In this document: positions 1-13,800 of the stretch, in pieces | Position numbering within the stretch: the first letter of the stretch is position 1 | Layout: every line of letters begins with the position of its first letter | Assembly (NCBI GenBank): GCA_026413225.1 | Contig: CM048560.1 | Location: forward strand, 11,612,001 to 11,676,000 | Reading direction: 5' to 3' | Source: Otis tarda | Taxonomy: Eukaryota; Chordata; Aves; Otidiformes; Otididae | Length of the DNA stretch: 64,000 nucleotides | Translations under genes and position numbers: made by a program | The notes under the pieces: model-generated | What the model saw: the letters and a program-made list of their open reading frames with translations, nothing else | What the model was told of the DNA's origin: nothing | The model's database searches: none

Positions 1-2110
1 ATCTTTAACTCTTCTTTTTCTGACTCATCTCTGCTTAACCCTAGAGAGCTGAACTTTTTCAAGCTTTGAATATAATTTGTCTGGCCAGGCATCTAGAGTT
101 TCGACTGGTGCTTGAATCCCAAGTACAGGAAAATATTTGTAAATTCATCTCTCCTCACTACCTCCTCGCCACTCATTTTATATGAAGGGTGTAGTCCTTT
201 CATCTGTTTTGTTTACTCATTGGAGGCATGAGTAGGCATACAGTACCCTTCCCAGCTCTCTCTCAACATTAGATTAGCATAGACAAATCGCTGCAGAATC
301 CTATTTTTGGAGCATGAAAAGTACATGAAGTCTCATAAGCTGTCAAATACAGCGAGAGGTTAAAAAAAATCATTAGTTTATTGCTTTTTCATTACTGTTA
401 TGGAGCTTGACTGACAGTACTTGCCATTAAACTTCCTCTAGAAGATAGAGAGGATGTTTTATGTTCTGGACCCTGTTTACTTTTTTCCTTACAGCTATTC
501 AGTATGGGGTCTGTGTGGTGCTCGTTTATGCAAATTTCTGTTGGGGGAAGGGAGGGAACCACTGTTGGATTTCTTTTTTTTTTTTTCCCCCCCTTCTCTT
601 TTACAACACGTTAGCTTCCATCTAATCAGATTTGTTTTTCAGGGTCATCACATGCACTCTAAAACTGGCAGAAAGAGAGAGAACATAAATGAGTGGCTGA
701 AATAAAGGGAAGGCTTTTCCCAGCAACAAACTTGCATTGATAAAATGGTAGAGGATCGAATGCTGAAAATTGGAGAGGGTTTATAGAAGAGCCATGAAAA
801 TGGTGAAGGGACTGGAAAACAGACAGTATAATGGAAAATGCTTTTATCAAAGTGGAAGTTGTAGATGTTTGTCTCTGCTGACAGGAGCAGCAGAAGTGTA
901 ATAATAGAGGGCTTTTTAGGCTAGCCAGGAATGGAATAATGAGCTGCAGTAGCCAGAAGGTACAGTAGAAAAACTTTGGCTGGAAACAAGCTGCAAATTT
1001 TTGAGTGAGGTTAATTAACTGTTGGAAGACCTTGCTTCTGCTGCTGGGGATTTCTAAACCGAAATGGAATGTCAATCTAATTTAACATGTTCTGGTTCAT
1101 TGTTTCTCACCTCCTTTTAGGGAAACATGCATGAATTCCTAGAACTGGAAGCATTCCTTAGCCTAGCGTGGCATTAGTTTAGTTATCAAGAGTTGAACGT
1201 GAAAGTGGAAAGTGATCTTGATTAAAACCAGTTGTTGAGGTGGGAATATAAGGAAATTCTCTAGCATCAGCTATGTAGGTGACCAGCCTTATTGCAAAGG
1301 TTTTTTCTGGCTGACTTAGACTTTAAAGAAAATATGGACTTAACCTATGTGCTTAAGTTGTGTTAAAATTCTGCCTTTATCAGCAGTGGCCCTGGCTGCC
1401 CTTCCAAAGTGGAGGATAGCCAGCCAAAGGAAATCTGCCCATCCAGGAATGGCTGTAAACAGCAGGGAGTATTGGTCCTTTAATGAAGAATGTGATACTT
1501 GGGGTACTGGGGAAAAGTCCTGGCTTTAGCTGTTGATATCTGGACCAGAGTAATGCTGACTAGTGTCAAGAGAGAAAATGTTCACTGTTTCTTAAAGGAA
1601 TGACTGTTTCTTGCCAGCAGCAGCACAGCTGGGAAGAATTACAAGTTGCTTGAAATGCTTTTTGGAGACCCCAAGAACTGTGTGCCTGTGCAACATCCTT
1701 GCTTTAATTTGTATGCCAAAAGTACAGATTATTTTGGAGAACTGTACTTAAGATTTTGTACTCAAATGTTAAGTGAAACTTTTTTCACTTGCCTTTGGCT
1801 TAGCCGTGACACTGTGATTATTTTCTTTTGGTGTTATGGAGAAAGATCTGGAAATGAAATCGGGCGATGGCCATCATGCTCTATGGATCAACTAATGAAA
1901 ACCATTTCATTTGAGAGGTGGCATGGAGTAAGATGCATATGTTGACTGAGTGAGAGGAGAGTGCATATCCCAAGGGAATGGTAGGGAGCAGGTGTAATTA
2001 ATATGAGAAGAAATGAGTGTATAACAATGCAAGGGCAGAACTGCAAATGCCCTGGATAGTACAAAGCCTGAATTTGTAATTAAGCAGAATGTACATTTGT
2101 GATACATATC

Positions 2111-2143
2111 ACATATATATATACACACACACATATCTATAGA
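2111..2143. repeat. CA/TA dinucleotide microsatellite
   Basis: Alternating (AT)n and (AC)n dinucleotides in the MTA1 intron, flanked by ordinary AT-rich sequence. Confidence 0.8.
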
Positions 2144-5100
2144 TGTGTATGATGTGCAATACTCCCAGTTCTAAAAACACTGGATAATTCCCTAGTTTCT
2201 AGTTCACACAGCGTGGATTAGCAAATCCTAAAGCAGTAACGTGCATGGTTTTGTTGCCTCTGTTTTTAACCACTTAGTGTGTTACAGCCAGACAGAATGT
2301 ACCGTGGTGCTCTTCTGGGAATGTGGGTGGACAGTATTGATCGACTCAACACCAAGATAGATAGCAACCCTCTGTTCTCAGCATACTTGTCCAAGGGTAG
2401 CTGCTGACTTGTCGTTGAATGTCACTGCCCAGAAAGTATTAGTAGGGTCCGTGAAGTACTCCTAGCAGAAGGCAGAGCTTCGCATGAACAAACACATCAT
2501 CTGTGAAGCAAATTAATGTGAACTGTTAGACCAAACATTTTAGGAAGTGCTATCCAAATCCAACGAGGTTAATGTGCAGGGCTTAGTGGAAGGAAGTGGA
2601 TAATGAATGACTGCTCACTCATCCAAAATTAAAGCTGCTCTTTGTGGAATCTCTCATTTGGAGTTACTGTCTGGTTAATGTTGTCTTGAGTCTATCTGTC
2701 CAACAGAAAACTGTGATCACTTTGTTTTACTACCTCCAAAACAGTCTGTGTTTCTGTATTTGTTGCATGGGGCTGGGCTACTGTATTCTGAACTATGTGA
2801 ATCTTTCCTTTTTTAACCTTAAATCTTTTTTTTCCTTTTCCTTTGCCAATCTTGGTAGGAACTTACTTAGGTAAGTAAATTGCAATTTTAACATCGTTTT
2901 TATGTACAACAGAATTTTAAGAAAATGTTAGTCTAGGTGGTGTTTGGTACAATTTATGCTCTGTTCTGCTTGTTGTACTTGCATTCCTGAAAGTTTATGG
3001 CCTTTGATTGTTAGAAGGTGGACACTCAATCCGCTCGCAGTGGTAACGTGCTCTTGGCAGTTTAAGAAAGAGAGGGGTACTAAAGCATTCTTACAAGGTT
3101 GCAAAACTTATATGTGTATATATGGCAACACAGACTACTTCAAGTGAACCAGTAACTTGGAAGTGAAATCCTTGTTCATCAAGCCTCATTCATGCATGAA
3201 TTTTTATGTTTCTTTCTAGCTTGCTCACAAGTGTGGTACTGTTGATGTTTTTGTTACTGCTGGGAAGGATGGAATCCCAGGAGGAGGATTACTTTTGGAA
3301 AAGGAAAATGCATATGAAGAGTGTGTGGATTTTTGAAAGCAATGTATTTTAGTGTAGTAAACTTTCAAGTGTGTACGTTCATTATGACTGAAAATGTGCT
3401 TATGAATGTTACTGCATATTGCATGTTCTGCATGATGTTTTTTGGTAAACAGAAGTTAAAACAAAATGCCATCTGTGACTAATTGCATGATGTTCTGATT
3501 GGCTTAAAAAAAAAAAGAGAAAATATGAATTACGTTAACGTGAGATGAAGGACCCATATTTTTGTGTGTGTTGGATATGCTGAAGACTGGAGTTAGTAAG
3601 TTTGAGTAAATATAAATTTAACAACTCCAAGTTATGTCCAGTAGCTGGAAGCTGGGCTACTCTTGTCCTTGGTAGTAGGGTCAGCTCTGTACAGAGTTCT
3701 TGTGCCAAAGTATGAAATTGTCTGTAAATATACAGGCAACAGTGTGTGTGTCCAGACATGGAAAAGCACTGCAGTGTTCTGCCCAAGCAGAAAAGTGGCC
3801 ATGGTTGATGCTTATTCTGCAACTTCTTCATGCTTGCTGTAGTAACTTCATGGAAATATCCCCGCACTCCAGTCTGCGTTGGGCACACTGCGGAGGGTTT
3901 AGGCTCTCCTGCTTCTTGAACTGGCAGTTGTGTATACTGTGTGAAGTTGGCAAAAAAAAGCGGGCTGAGTTTAAGCGGTGGGAGTAATTTTTTAAGGCTA
4001 TCATTCAGGTGCTGAGCACCTCCTGCCAGACTTGCAGAGGATGAAACTGGATCAGCAAAGAGCATGCATGTCTACTCTCAGGCTGCCAGTGGGACCAGAC
4101 ATACTGGTTTGTTTCCCATCTGGAAAAATAGATTCTCCCACTCCACTCTGTGTTGTCAGGTGCCAACTATTCCCCACGCCTGCGGCATGCTCTTGGGGTG
4201 GTGCTCTAGTTGCTGCCAGAAGTTTAGGTATTCTCTAATTTTATGTACATACGTATTATTTTTTAAGAACTCTGAAAACATTGGAGTCAAATTATAGAGA
4301 TTGTTGGAAAAGAAACAGGTTGGTTTAACTGAGAGGTGATTCCCCCCATCCCCAAAAGATAAAACAAAGCTGCAAAGTAACAGCAGTCAGAGAGTTGTTT
4401 TGCTGTTTGTGATAGTCCTTCCCCACCTGTGGTTCTCTGGGTGAAAGTACCTTCATCTGCAGCTTTGATCCTTGAAGGATGAAAGGATCATTAGGGCATA
4501 GTACCCTGCTGTGACTGGTTTTGAGCCAAAATCTCTGTGCTTATGCTTGAGGAACAGTTCTGAGGTCTTTGTCACAAAGTTGTGGGGAGTGGAGGCATGC
4601 TCTGAGGGTGTCAATTAATCTCTGTACTGTGGTTAGGTGTTTTACTGCCATTTCAGTAACGAATCGTCTGTGACAAAGGACGTTTATGATTATCTGCAAA
4701 TATACCTTCAATTTACCTTGTTTTCATTTTATCTTCTGGGACTTCCTCTTTATTTCAATGTATAGAGGAGATTGGCAGAAGAATTGAATGGCAGGAGATT
4801 TTCTAGGGCTTTGGATTTTTGTCAGTGCTGTGGAAAAAAAAAATCTTGAGTTTTCAGAGTATATTTCAATTTATTTGGCTTCAAAAGAGTGGAAGACCTG
4901 CTTAGATTCGTCGTTGTAGACCTTTACATTTTGTGGCTTTAAAGGTCTGTTGAATCCTGAAAACACCTCCTTTTTTGTGTGGTTTTTTAATCACGTTTGC
5001 AGGAGGTTAGTGTTGTTTCTGATGTGGAGCTACACAAATTTAAGCAGTTGGACCTTAAATATCATCAAAAGGAATGCTCACACTTTCTACCCTGTGGCTT

Positions 5101-6987
5101 CTCTAGACATCTCTCCATAGAATAGAGACTTTTTTTTTTCCTGGAGAGGAGCTGCCAGAACCCTGCTGTATTTAGCTCCTGGTTTACATTCATATGCTGT
5201 CTTCTTTAACCTGCTCACGGATGCGTGTGTGTAAAAAGTCCCTCTCAAACCTTGATCCTTGAAAATGGAGCAAGCATCTCGGAGAGGACTTGAGTTTCGT
5301 GTAGTGAGTTACCTGATTGTACCACTCCTCACCCAGAGATGGGGGACTGGTTTTGTTCTTAGAGGTGCCTGTCTCGCAGACCTCATCTCTCGCATAGAAG
5401 CCACCAAAAACTTTTTGGGTGAAAATCTGTTGTTTCCAGTACAAGTGCATCCTTGTTGACTTGACAGCTGTTCTGCAATGGGTTACAGATGCTGTGCTAT
5501 CTCCCCGCATCTCTTTGGTGAACATTGTCGGTAAAAGTTGCTCATTTAATAGCAGTGTTTCAGCTGCATATGCTTTCAGTGTAGTGGGTTTTTTTTTAGT
5601 TGCAAACTGAAGCTACTCTTTTTAGTGTCTGTTTTTATATTTATTCTTTCAAACTCCAGTTATCAAAGTGTGACTAAAGGAAAAATTCACAGACAGTTAC
5701 AATTAATATGCTAATTGATATCTTATTACTGTGATAGCAAGAGTATAAATTGTATTGAAACTGTAATGTTGTTTTGTGTCGTATTTTATTGGGGCAGCTT
5801 TATCCTAGAAGTTACAGCTTATGGGGTGAGGTGTGTCCCTGTTGTAACCACTGCTTCTTTGCTGTTTGAGGGCTCTGAAATTTTGGGGCTCAGACTAAGC
5901 AGCAGTTCTGCTCAGCCCTCGCTCAGTTTGTGTGAGTCTGAACATCTCTTCTCACCGTGGAATATTCTGGGTTAATTCTGGTGCTTAGGAATAGCACTGT
6001 TTACTGGCTTTTACATCCAGCAGTAGTCGTTGCTGCAGCCACGTATCAGCTGCTCCTGTAGGCTAGTCTTTTTTGGCATCAAGAATGTTCTCAGTACAAG
6101 AAAAGAGCTGATCTGGAGTGTGGTTAAAATGAAAAGTTTGGCTTTAATCCAGGGACTAGCATCAGTGGATTGACGTCTCTCTGAGCTCCTGTGAGAATGG
6201 AGAAAATATTATCCTTCTGTGATGGAAGGGGAGAGAGAAAACAAGTGCTAGAGCTTAGCTCTGAAGCCAGCAGATTCGGGTTGCATCCTGCTGGCTGTGC
6301 TGTTTCCCAGCGTCCGCGGAGCTCTTTGTCCATCCATCTCGAACAGCTGCTCACAGCTGTGTTTTGGATGCAGTTGCTGCTCCCACGTAAAAAGAAGTGA
6401 TTATCTGGCGCCTACGTTGCTTTTGTCAACATCCAGAGGTTGTTACTGTTCTTCTTGCTTGGTGCCTGGTACATCTGTTCTACAGATTTGACAGAAATCT
6501 TTCTGGCAACTATTTTTCTTCGTCTCTGTGAATACTTAGGCACAAAAATGCTGCAAAAGTTGAAACTGTGTATTAATGTTTGAAGCAGCTAACAGCGTAC
6601 ATCTACGCAGAATGGAAAAGACACTCGATATCAACTGTTGATTTTAATGTGGTGTTGTGGTACTCAGTGCTCACAAAATGTCCCCCGTTCCGCCTTCCTC
6701 CCGCTACGTTGCTGTGTCGTGTGTTTTCCTGGCATACTTGCTGTGAGTACATTGTGTTTGGTTTTACCAAGGAGAATCTCAAGGAATCTGTTGAGTGTGG
6801 ACCATGAGCTGTAAAAGTTCATTTTTGCTGGATTCTTTAAAAAGCTTTGATGTTTCATCACGGCTTAACTCGTTAGCAATGGGAAGTTTCAAAAGTCAAG
6901 CTGGGAAGCTTGCTATAAATGTGAAAGTAGAATTCATGCTGATAACTTCTGCAGCCAGTGACAGCATTTCCTGATGCCTGTCCCGTA

Positions 6988-7023
6988 GTACCTGTTGGAT
7001 TTGATGTACCTGTTGGATTTCAT
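6988..7023. repeat. 18-bp tandem duplication
   Basis: Two head-to-tail copies of gtacctgttggatttgat (the second differs by one base, cat for gat at the end), followed by the start of a third (gta). This is a local slippage-type duplication inside an MTA1 intron. Confidence 0.85.
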
Positions 7024-7866
7024 GTACTGACATTTTGGTTCTCAGCCAGAAGGGGCTGAGAAAGATGGTTTGGTGCACTGATGTTAATGAAATGGTGTTT
7101 TCTGGGAGCACGCATCTCAGAAAACTTAACTGGTGCTAACAGAAAGGTTTATTAGGTCTCCCAGTGCCATGGTGCCTTCTCTTATATCCCAAGACCTTTG
7201 TGTGTCCTACAAGGTCACATATGTGCAAGTTACAGCTTGGTACGTGTGCTATGGCAGCGTGGTAGGGTATCTGATAGTATAGCAAGGCGTTGCGCTGGGA
7301 GCTTTACAGGGCTGTTTGTGTTACTGGGGAAGGGCTTTGTGTGATAGCTGGAATCACTGCTCCATGACTGATGGAGCTACGCCTGTGGAAGTCTTTACTT
7401 GTGGTAGGTTCAGCAGATATGGTCTGTTTGCTAACAGCTTGTAGCTAACATCTGAGCTGAAGAGTTCCCTGGGGATCCAAGGATGACAGGGAAGATCTTA
7501 TTTGTTCCTGTGTTGACAGTGTATAATACCTTCCACTTTCTCCTTCTTGATGTCAGTAAATTCCTCCAAAACTAAAATGGAATGCCAGCTTTTCCCCAAG
7601 ACTTGAAAACCTCAGATCTGAAAGAGGAGGTGTACTTTTAGCAGTAGTTTGAAGAAGGGTGTGAGTACATGGAGAAGAGTTTGTGCGAGTGGCAAGTGTT
7701 TTTCTCAGTTACCTTTCTACGAGGGGAGAAGTTAGTTTGGTAGACAACTCTGGTTTTGGCAAAACAACACAGTTGCAATCATAGCTGCGTGTGTTTTGAT
7801 TTGTACTTTTTTCTGTCTTGGAAAAGCAATGGTCTTACCAGCTCTATTCTCTTTCCTGTTTGTTAG

Positions 7867-7898
7867 GTCTGCCTAACCACGGACAAACCAGACAAATG
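7867..7898 (+). CDS. MTA1: MTA1 coding micro-exon (32 bp)
   Basis: The acceptor tag precedes 7867 and the donor gtaaga follows 7898. With one base carried from the previous exon it reads GLPNHGQTRQM, matching the GLANHGQ...M segment of human MTA1. It enters in phase 1 and leaves in phase 0, joining cleanly to the exon at 10775. It is too short to appear as an open reading frame of its own. Confidence 0.9.
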
Positions 7899-10800
7899 GT
7901 AAGAGAATGTTCATTTAACCAAAACAGGGAAAAGAAGAATTATTAACCCATGGTAGATAGAACACTCCGTTAAACTGTAGTGTTTCACTTCCATCTTTGC
8001 TGTTTGCAGCTGGTCATACTTCCTAATTAATTGAAAAGTTAAAGAAAAAAAAAGTTGTTTTGGGGCATATGAAACATTCAAGTGGTTAAATACAATTGAA
8101 ACCTCAAATCTATCTATCTATGTATATATAAATGAGATTCTGTTTCGGATGGAACATTTTGTTTCTGCTCATACAGAAACTGAGTGGCTGTTTATAGCAA
8201 AGCTCTGGGATGTGTTTCTAGGTGGAATGTGTTTCCTTGGAGGAGGAAGGTTTAAATGATGGAAGGGTTTGTTTGGAAAAAAGTTTCAGTTTTGTTTTTT
8301 TGTTTGGTTTTTCTTTTTTTTCTTTTTTTCTTTCCCCCCCTTTGGAAGTTGTTGTGCAAGTTGTCTGCTGAGAATGCTTGTTTTTTGTGGGTTGTTTTTT
8401 TTTTTTTTTGAGTAAAAGTTATTCCTAGCCTTTCATCCATTATGCTGAGTTTTATCAAAGGACAGAAGCAAATAGCCAGTCTGATGCATCTCTGGCAAAA
8501 TGCTTTCTCATTAAATTCACCTTGGTGTGAAGGGGCCAGCGCAAAGGCTGTGCATCACTTCCCCCCGGCTTATGGGAGGCTTGTGGGAGAGAACTTCAAG
8601 CATAGGGCTTCTGGTGTTGATAAAGTGGAGCTTGCCTCATCAGGTGAACTACCACAATGTATTAGCGTCGTTAGAGTCACTCCGACATGGGTCAGTCAGC
8701 AGCAGGTATGCCTGATGGTCACTAAATGGTGACCACAAACATTATTAAATCTAGTAACGTTCTTGGATAGTGCGCAGTATCATAAAGGGTAGGCTATAGC
8801 CTGAGCATGCTAGTCTGCGTGTAATAACAAAGCATTGATTTGGTTTGTTACTTGAGCATCTGATCCGAAGTGATAAATTGTATTCCTCCATGAATTCAGC
8901 TTCATTTCTTGTCACTGAGGAGACTGGCTACTTGTTTGTGTCTGCTGAATAAACCAACTCAGTGCAGTGGGGGAAATCTGTGATGACCTAACGCTTTTTA
9001 GTTATTTTAGGGTGAAACCTCTGAACTGCCTTGATTTCTGGTTGCTTGATAAAGTGTGCTACTGAACTGAAAATTTCAGGATGTACCACTTGAAACATTG
9101 CTCTGAGCAGGTAGAGAAAAGGCAGCTTGGGAAGCACAGGGATACCCCTTCTAGGTATTTCCAAGAGCTTTCTCCAGAGTTGTTCTGCTGTGTATGTAGC
9201 ACGTGCGCAGAAAATATCCTTCGCAACACTAATGAAAGGATTTTCTTGGAGAAGTCTGTAGGGAGTAAAAGAAACCAACAGAAAAGCTTTTTATTTGAAA
9301 CCTTTTCTGTAATCAATCTCAAATATAAAAGCAATTCTTGAAGTATTTCAGTGGTTTGCTGTGGTGCCGAAGTTGTCTTGTGAGCTGGGCAACTAAGATA
9401 CTAAATTGTTACTGCACTTGTATACAACAGCTTTAAAGAGCTTAGGATTTTAAAAGGTGAGATTTTGTTTGTTTAGCTCTAAAGCCCTAATTTTCTACAG
9501 GAAGTAGATCTTACTAGCACAGTTGATTAAGGCTGGTCGAAAAAAAAAGTCATCTATCATTTTTTCTTTTCTCCTCAGATAAAAATGAGATAAGAAAGTT
9601 TTGTTGTTTTTTTTCCCTTGGTTGTCAGACTGAAATCTTCCCTTTCTAAGTCAGTGTTGAAATTTGGTTGAGCTTTTACCATAACCTGACACTGAAGGAT
9701 TTGAATACCTCATATCCCCACCTTTCCTTTTGAGGTGGATCTCCCAGGCCAGACATCCCTCATGTACATGCTCAGTTTCCCATTTTGTGCACAGAGGGGG
9801 AAGCCTTGGTGCATCTGGGGAGATGGTGTGATCTCGGACGATGGCCTGTGAAATACTAGAACTAAAGTTCTACTGGTGCATTTTCTGACCAGCTTTAATT
9901 TATGCATATCATGTTTTCTGGGCCTTTATTTTGCATCCTTACTGACTGCCCAGTGTTACTGATTCCAGTGGGATTTCTCAATGTGCTAATCAGCAGGAAG
10001 AGGGGCAGCAGAACTGGACTTCAGATGATCGAGGACAACTGCATTTGAGAAGCTTAATACTTTGCTCCCTTTCATCTGCACCTCTCTCAATAACAGCTCA
10101 TGTTTTTCCAGTTGAGTGGAAGGGGGCTGCTGTGGGTCTGGAAAATTATACTTGTGTTGATTCGCAAAGCAAGTGTGTTACATGTGGGAAATCTGTGGTG
10201 TTAAATGCTAGAAGGATTTTATCATGAAAGCTGTAGAGATTTGTACTACTAGATTTGTTTTCAACAACATATTTAATTGTATACTCTCCTCATTAAATAT
10301 TAACCTCCCTAGAACAAAAAGGATATGGGTAAGTTTGGTACCCCAGACTAACTGTAAATTCAGGTTTTTATATTTGATTTGCTGTGTAGCTAGATTTCCT
10401 TCCCTGAAATCAATAGAGTTGCTCTAGATTTATGGTAGTAACTGAAATCAAAGTCTTATGCTCCATCTTTTGAACTTCATGTCATCTTTCAGACACAAGC
10501 AACAGATTATTGGTAATGCCTTCCATTTATTATTTGTCCTGTCGCTGGAGTATTGCTGTCCTATTGTATATTGAAGGTGCCTAACTTCTACTGCTTGTGG
10601 ACAACTGCTTTTGTGTGAATTCTCTGTTCAGTCGTGGGCAAGAGCAGAAATATTTATCATAAACTCACAAAAACTGATATGAAAACTTTAATTCTGTTTT
10701 CCTTTGAGTGCTTATCACCTGCCACTGAAGGTTTGTTGCAGTCTGTAATTGTACTTTTTAATGTATCACGTTAGGGACCAAGCCGAAACTTGCTGCTCAA

Positions 10801-13800
10801 TGGGAAATCATACCCAACAAAAGTCAGATTAATTCGTGGTGGATCCATGCCTCCAGTGAAAAGGAGGAGGATGAACTGGATTGATGCACCAGACGATGTT
10901 TTTTACATGGCCACTGAAGAAACCAGGTAGGAAACTTGATCTTTCAGAGAATTTAAGGGGAGGTATTTTTGTTTGTGTTCCATGTGGGTGCTGCAATTGA
11001 TTTTGTGGTTACACAGGGATCTGTTCAGCAGATCTGTTGCTACAAACTAAATGCAGAGACCACTGCCGGTGTTGAGGTGGATAAAGGCTGTGATATCCCT
11101 AATCATGTCTAATGTGCCTCATCATGCACTTGCATTCCAGAGAAAGCAGATTCTTCTTCCAGAGCAGTTCCTGTAAGAGATGGGCAATAAGAGGAGGAAG
11201 ACTGAGGTGGGAAGTTCACCTGGTTCAGACCAATAAATGCTTTGGAGGTCTCACCACAGTGTCTCAGAAGCAGGATAGGGACCTTTTTGCGTGTGGGTGA
11301 TGCTGAGGAACAGAGCCTCCTATACACAGAGCTCTGCATGCCCTCTGGCATGCTGAAGTCTCTTCTATTACCTCTCAGAACCTCTCCTCATATGTCTTGA
11401 GCACTGAAGCCTGCAAGTGACACAGAGGGTTTCCAGGGGCTGAAGTGCCTCATTTCTTTGGTGATTTATATTTGCCACCAGTAGCAGTGAGAATTAGTCT
11501 TGCAGTGTCCACCTTCCTCCTTTGGTGGTACTGCTTCTGCTAGTCCTTCTTGTTAGTTCACCTACAGGATAAAAATAGTGAAAGAAACTTTCCTTGCAGG
11601 AGTTTCACTTTAAACTCTCTTAACAGACTGCTGATACAGCAGTGGAAGCTGCGTGGCCTGATCACTAAAACAAAGCTTTTTTGTGTTTGCGTTCCCAGTA
11701 CTGTGTTATTCCTAGGAAGGGAGGACTGCTCCTGGGTGTGGTCAGAAAGGCACAGACATATGCTTGTGTGGTTTCCTCCCAAGAGCTTGATGCCTGTCTC
11801 CTGGGTAACCTTGAGGAAGGTCACAGCAAAGCCACAGCCCTGCTTTTCAGCCCTCTCTGCAAGCAGAGGTGCACTCTGGCTTTTGTCTGTGTCTGAAGCC
11901 TGGAGTTACCAACACTTTCTGTATCAGTGCCGCAGGCAGAGAAGCACTTACCTTTCCCTCCAGTACCTAACAGAGATGGACATGGGAACTACTGGATGTC
12001 TGAGCCCTTACAAGTGACCAAGGAGGCTGGGACTTTTGAGTACTTTGTCCCTTCTGGGACTACTAAATTTGGTGCTACTCTGAGTATCCGTTTGTTCAGC
12101 ATGAAGTGCATAGTCAGAGTCCTGACATTCCCAACCTCTTCTGTAGCATGCAAAACATTTCAAATGTCAAGTGACTGTTCTGTGGGCCTCGTATCAAAGA
12201 TGGGCTCCGTATGCGAGCTGAGACTGGTAACATCCAAGTTACTAACCGCTGATCTATTGGAACATCAGATTTCAGTGCAGGAACCACCCCTGTTAGAACT
12301 CAGAAGAAACATCAAATTAATTTCCTTGTCAGCCTTGTTCCTATGGACACCTTTAATGCGACCGTGCGTTTCTCACCAGCTTACATCTTTACCTTGTCTT
12401 TCCCTTTCCCTTTGCTGTTCCTGTGAGACGCTGCGGAAGTAAACCATGGGAGCCCTTACATAACTGTGAGAGAACTATTTAATTTTCAAGGGAAGTAGTA
12501 AGGAGGTACTGGGATCCTGTTACAGCCCTTCAGCACTGGCAAAGTCATGTGCCATTGTGAATGTGTACAGTCTCTCTTTCAGTCCTTGGATGCTCAAGGC
12601 TTATTTCATAATCCTGCATCTACAAAACACTTAACACTGTTATTGTCCAACCCGCAAGAAATGCTGTAGGTCTGTGGTAGTAAGATCTCAGTACTACTAC
12701 AAGGTCCCACCCCTTCATCTGTGGAGAACAGTGAGAATATTCATCAAGTGCCATGTTGGTCTTGAGAGCAATTTACTGTAAAGACACAGAATTGTCTGCT
12801 CAGCCAGAACCGCTGACCGAGGCAGGAAAGAGCAGTCCCACGGCAACCAGCACATCTCTAATGCAGAAATCGGAGTGCAGTGATAGACATTAGATCAGTA
12901 AGACCTTATCTCGTCAACTCTAAAAAAAAAAAAAAAAAAAAAGGTAACAGGCTTCTTTGTCTGACAGCCTTGCTGCTTAGCTGACTGGTGAGTGCTGAAA
13001 AGAGATGTTTGGCAGCCTGCTGTAAAGCAGGGATGCCTGAGCGATGTAACATTGTACGCGGCACGGGTTTTCTGTCAGGCATTTCACCTCTAACTTTTCC
13101 CTGAACCATCTGCTGCATTCCATTGTCAAGAATGTGAGACTTGTTTGTGAGCTCTGAAACAATTTGAGCTTTGTGTTGGCTCCATAGCAATCAATCTAGC
13201 AGCAATATCTGCATAGCATCCTCCAGCTGAGGGTCAGGCTGTGTTTTCAGTCACAGAAAGTAGGTTTTCCTAAAGTTTTACACCCTCTCTCCTCCCCCTG
13301 TGGCACTGTTGAGAGCAGTGTTAGAAAATTGGGTAGCCTGGAGGGAGCAGTTTGAAAAGTTGGTTGATTGAAAGGAATAGGTTTCTGAATTCAAGCCGCA
13401 CAGTAAGGAACTCGGCATTTATAATTTATGCAAGCGGAGGCAGCAAGTGACCTGATCAGAATCTAGAACCGCTACGAGATGTGTTTCTGAGGGCGACGTG
13501 TCTCCTTGAACACATGCAGATGCTGGCTAAACACGCAGAACTGAACACACACACATCCACTGGCTAAAAGTAGATCAACTTCAGCTAAACAAGTCTGGGA
13601 GAAAACAGCAGCTCAAGATTTTTTTTTTTTTTCCTCTCCCCACCACTGCTTTTCCACCCTGTTCTCTCCTCTCCCCACCCTGTGGCCTTTCAACCTTAGA
13701 ATGCACTGGAGAAATGGGGACACTGAGCAAACAAAAGACATGTCTCTGTGTGTGTAAGCACTACGTAGCAGGCTTGTTCTGCACCGTGGGCAAAAAAAGC

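Larger units (their letters stand above)
1..7866 (+). other. MTA1 intron (5' part of the window)
   Basis: This AT-rich DNA ends at the acceptor of the 32-bp exon at 7867. I looked for the preceding MTA1 exon (the region encoding the GKRSYEQHNG segment) and did not find it, so the intron is at least 7.8 kb. It holds short simple repeats only: a T/C run near 571-600, CA/TA repeats near 2111-2143 and an 18-bp tandem duplication at 6988-7023. No RNA gene or other coding exon is recognisable. Confidence 0.75.

Noticed and set aside
625-705. Good acceptor (cagatttgtttttcag) followed by a short open segment near the left edge
   Set aside because: The translation does not match MTA1 and reaches a stop with no donor, so it is probably a decoy splice site.
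11550-12442. Overlapping 155- and 171-codon + strand frames in the last MTA1 intron
   Set aside because: They overlap in different frames, lack splice sites consistent with MTA1 phases and have no recognisable family.
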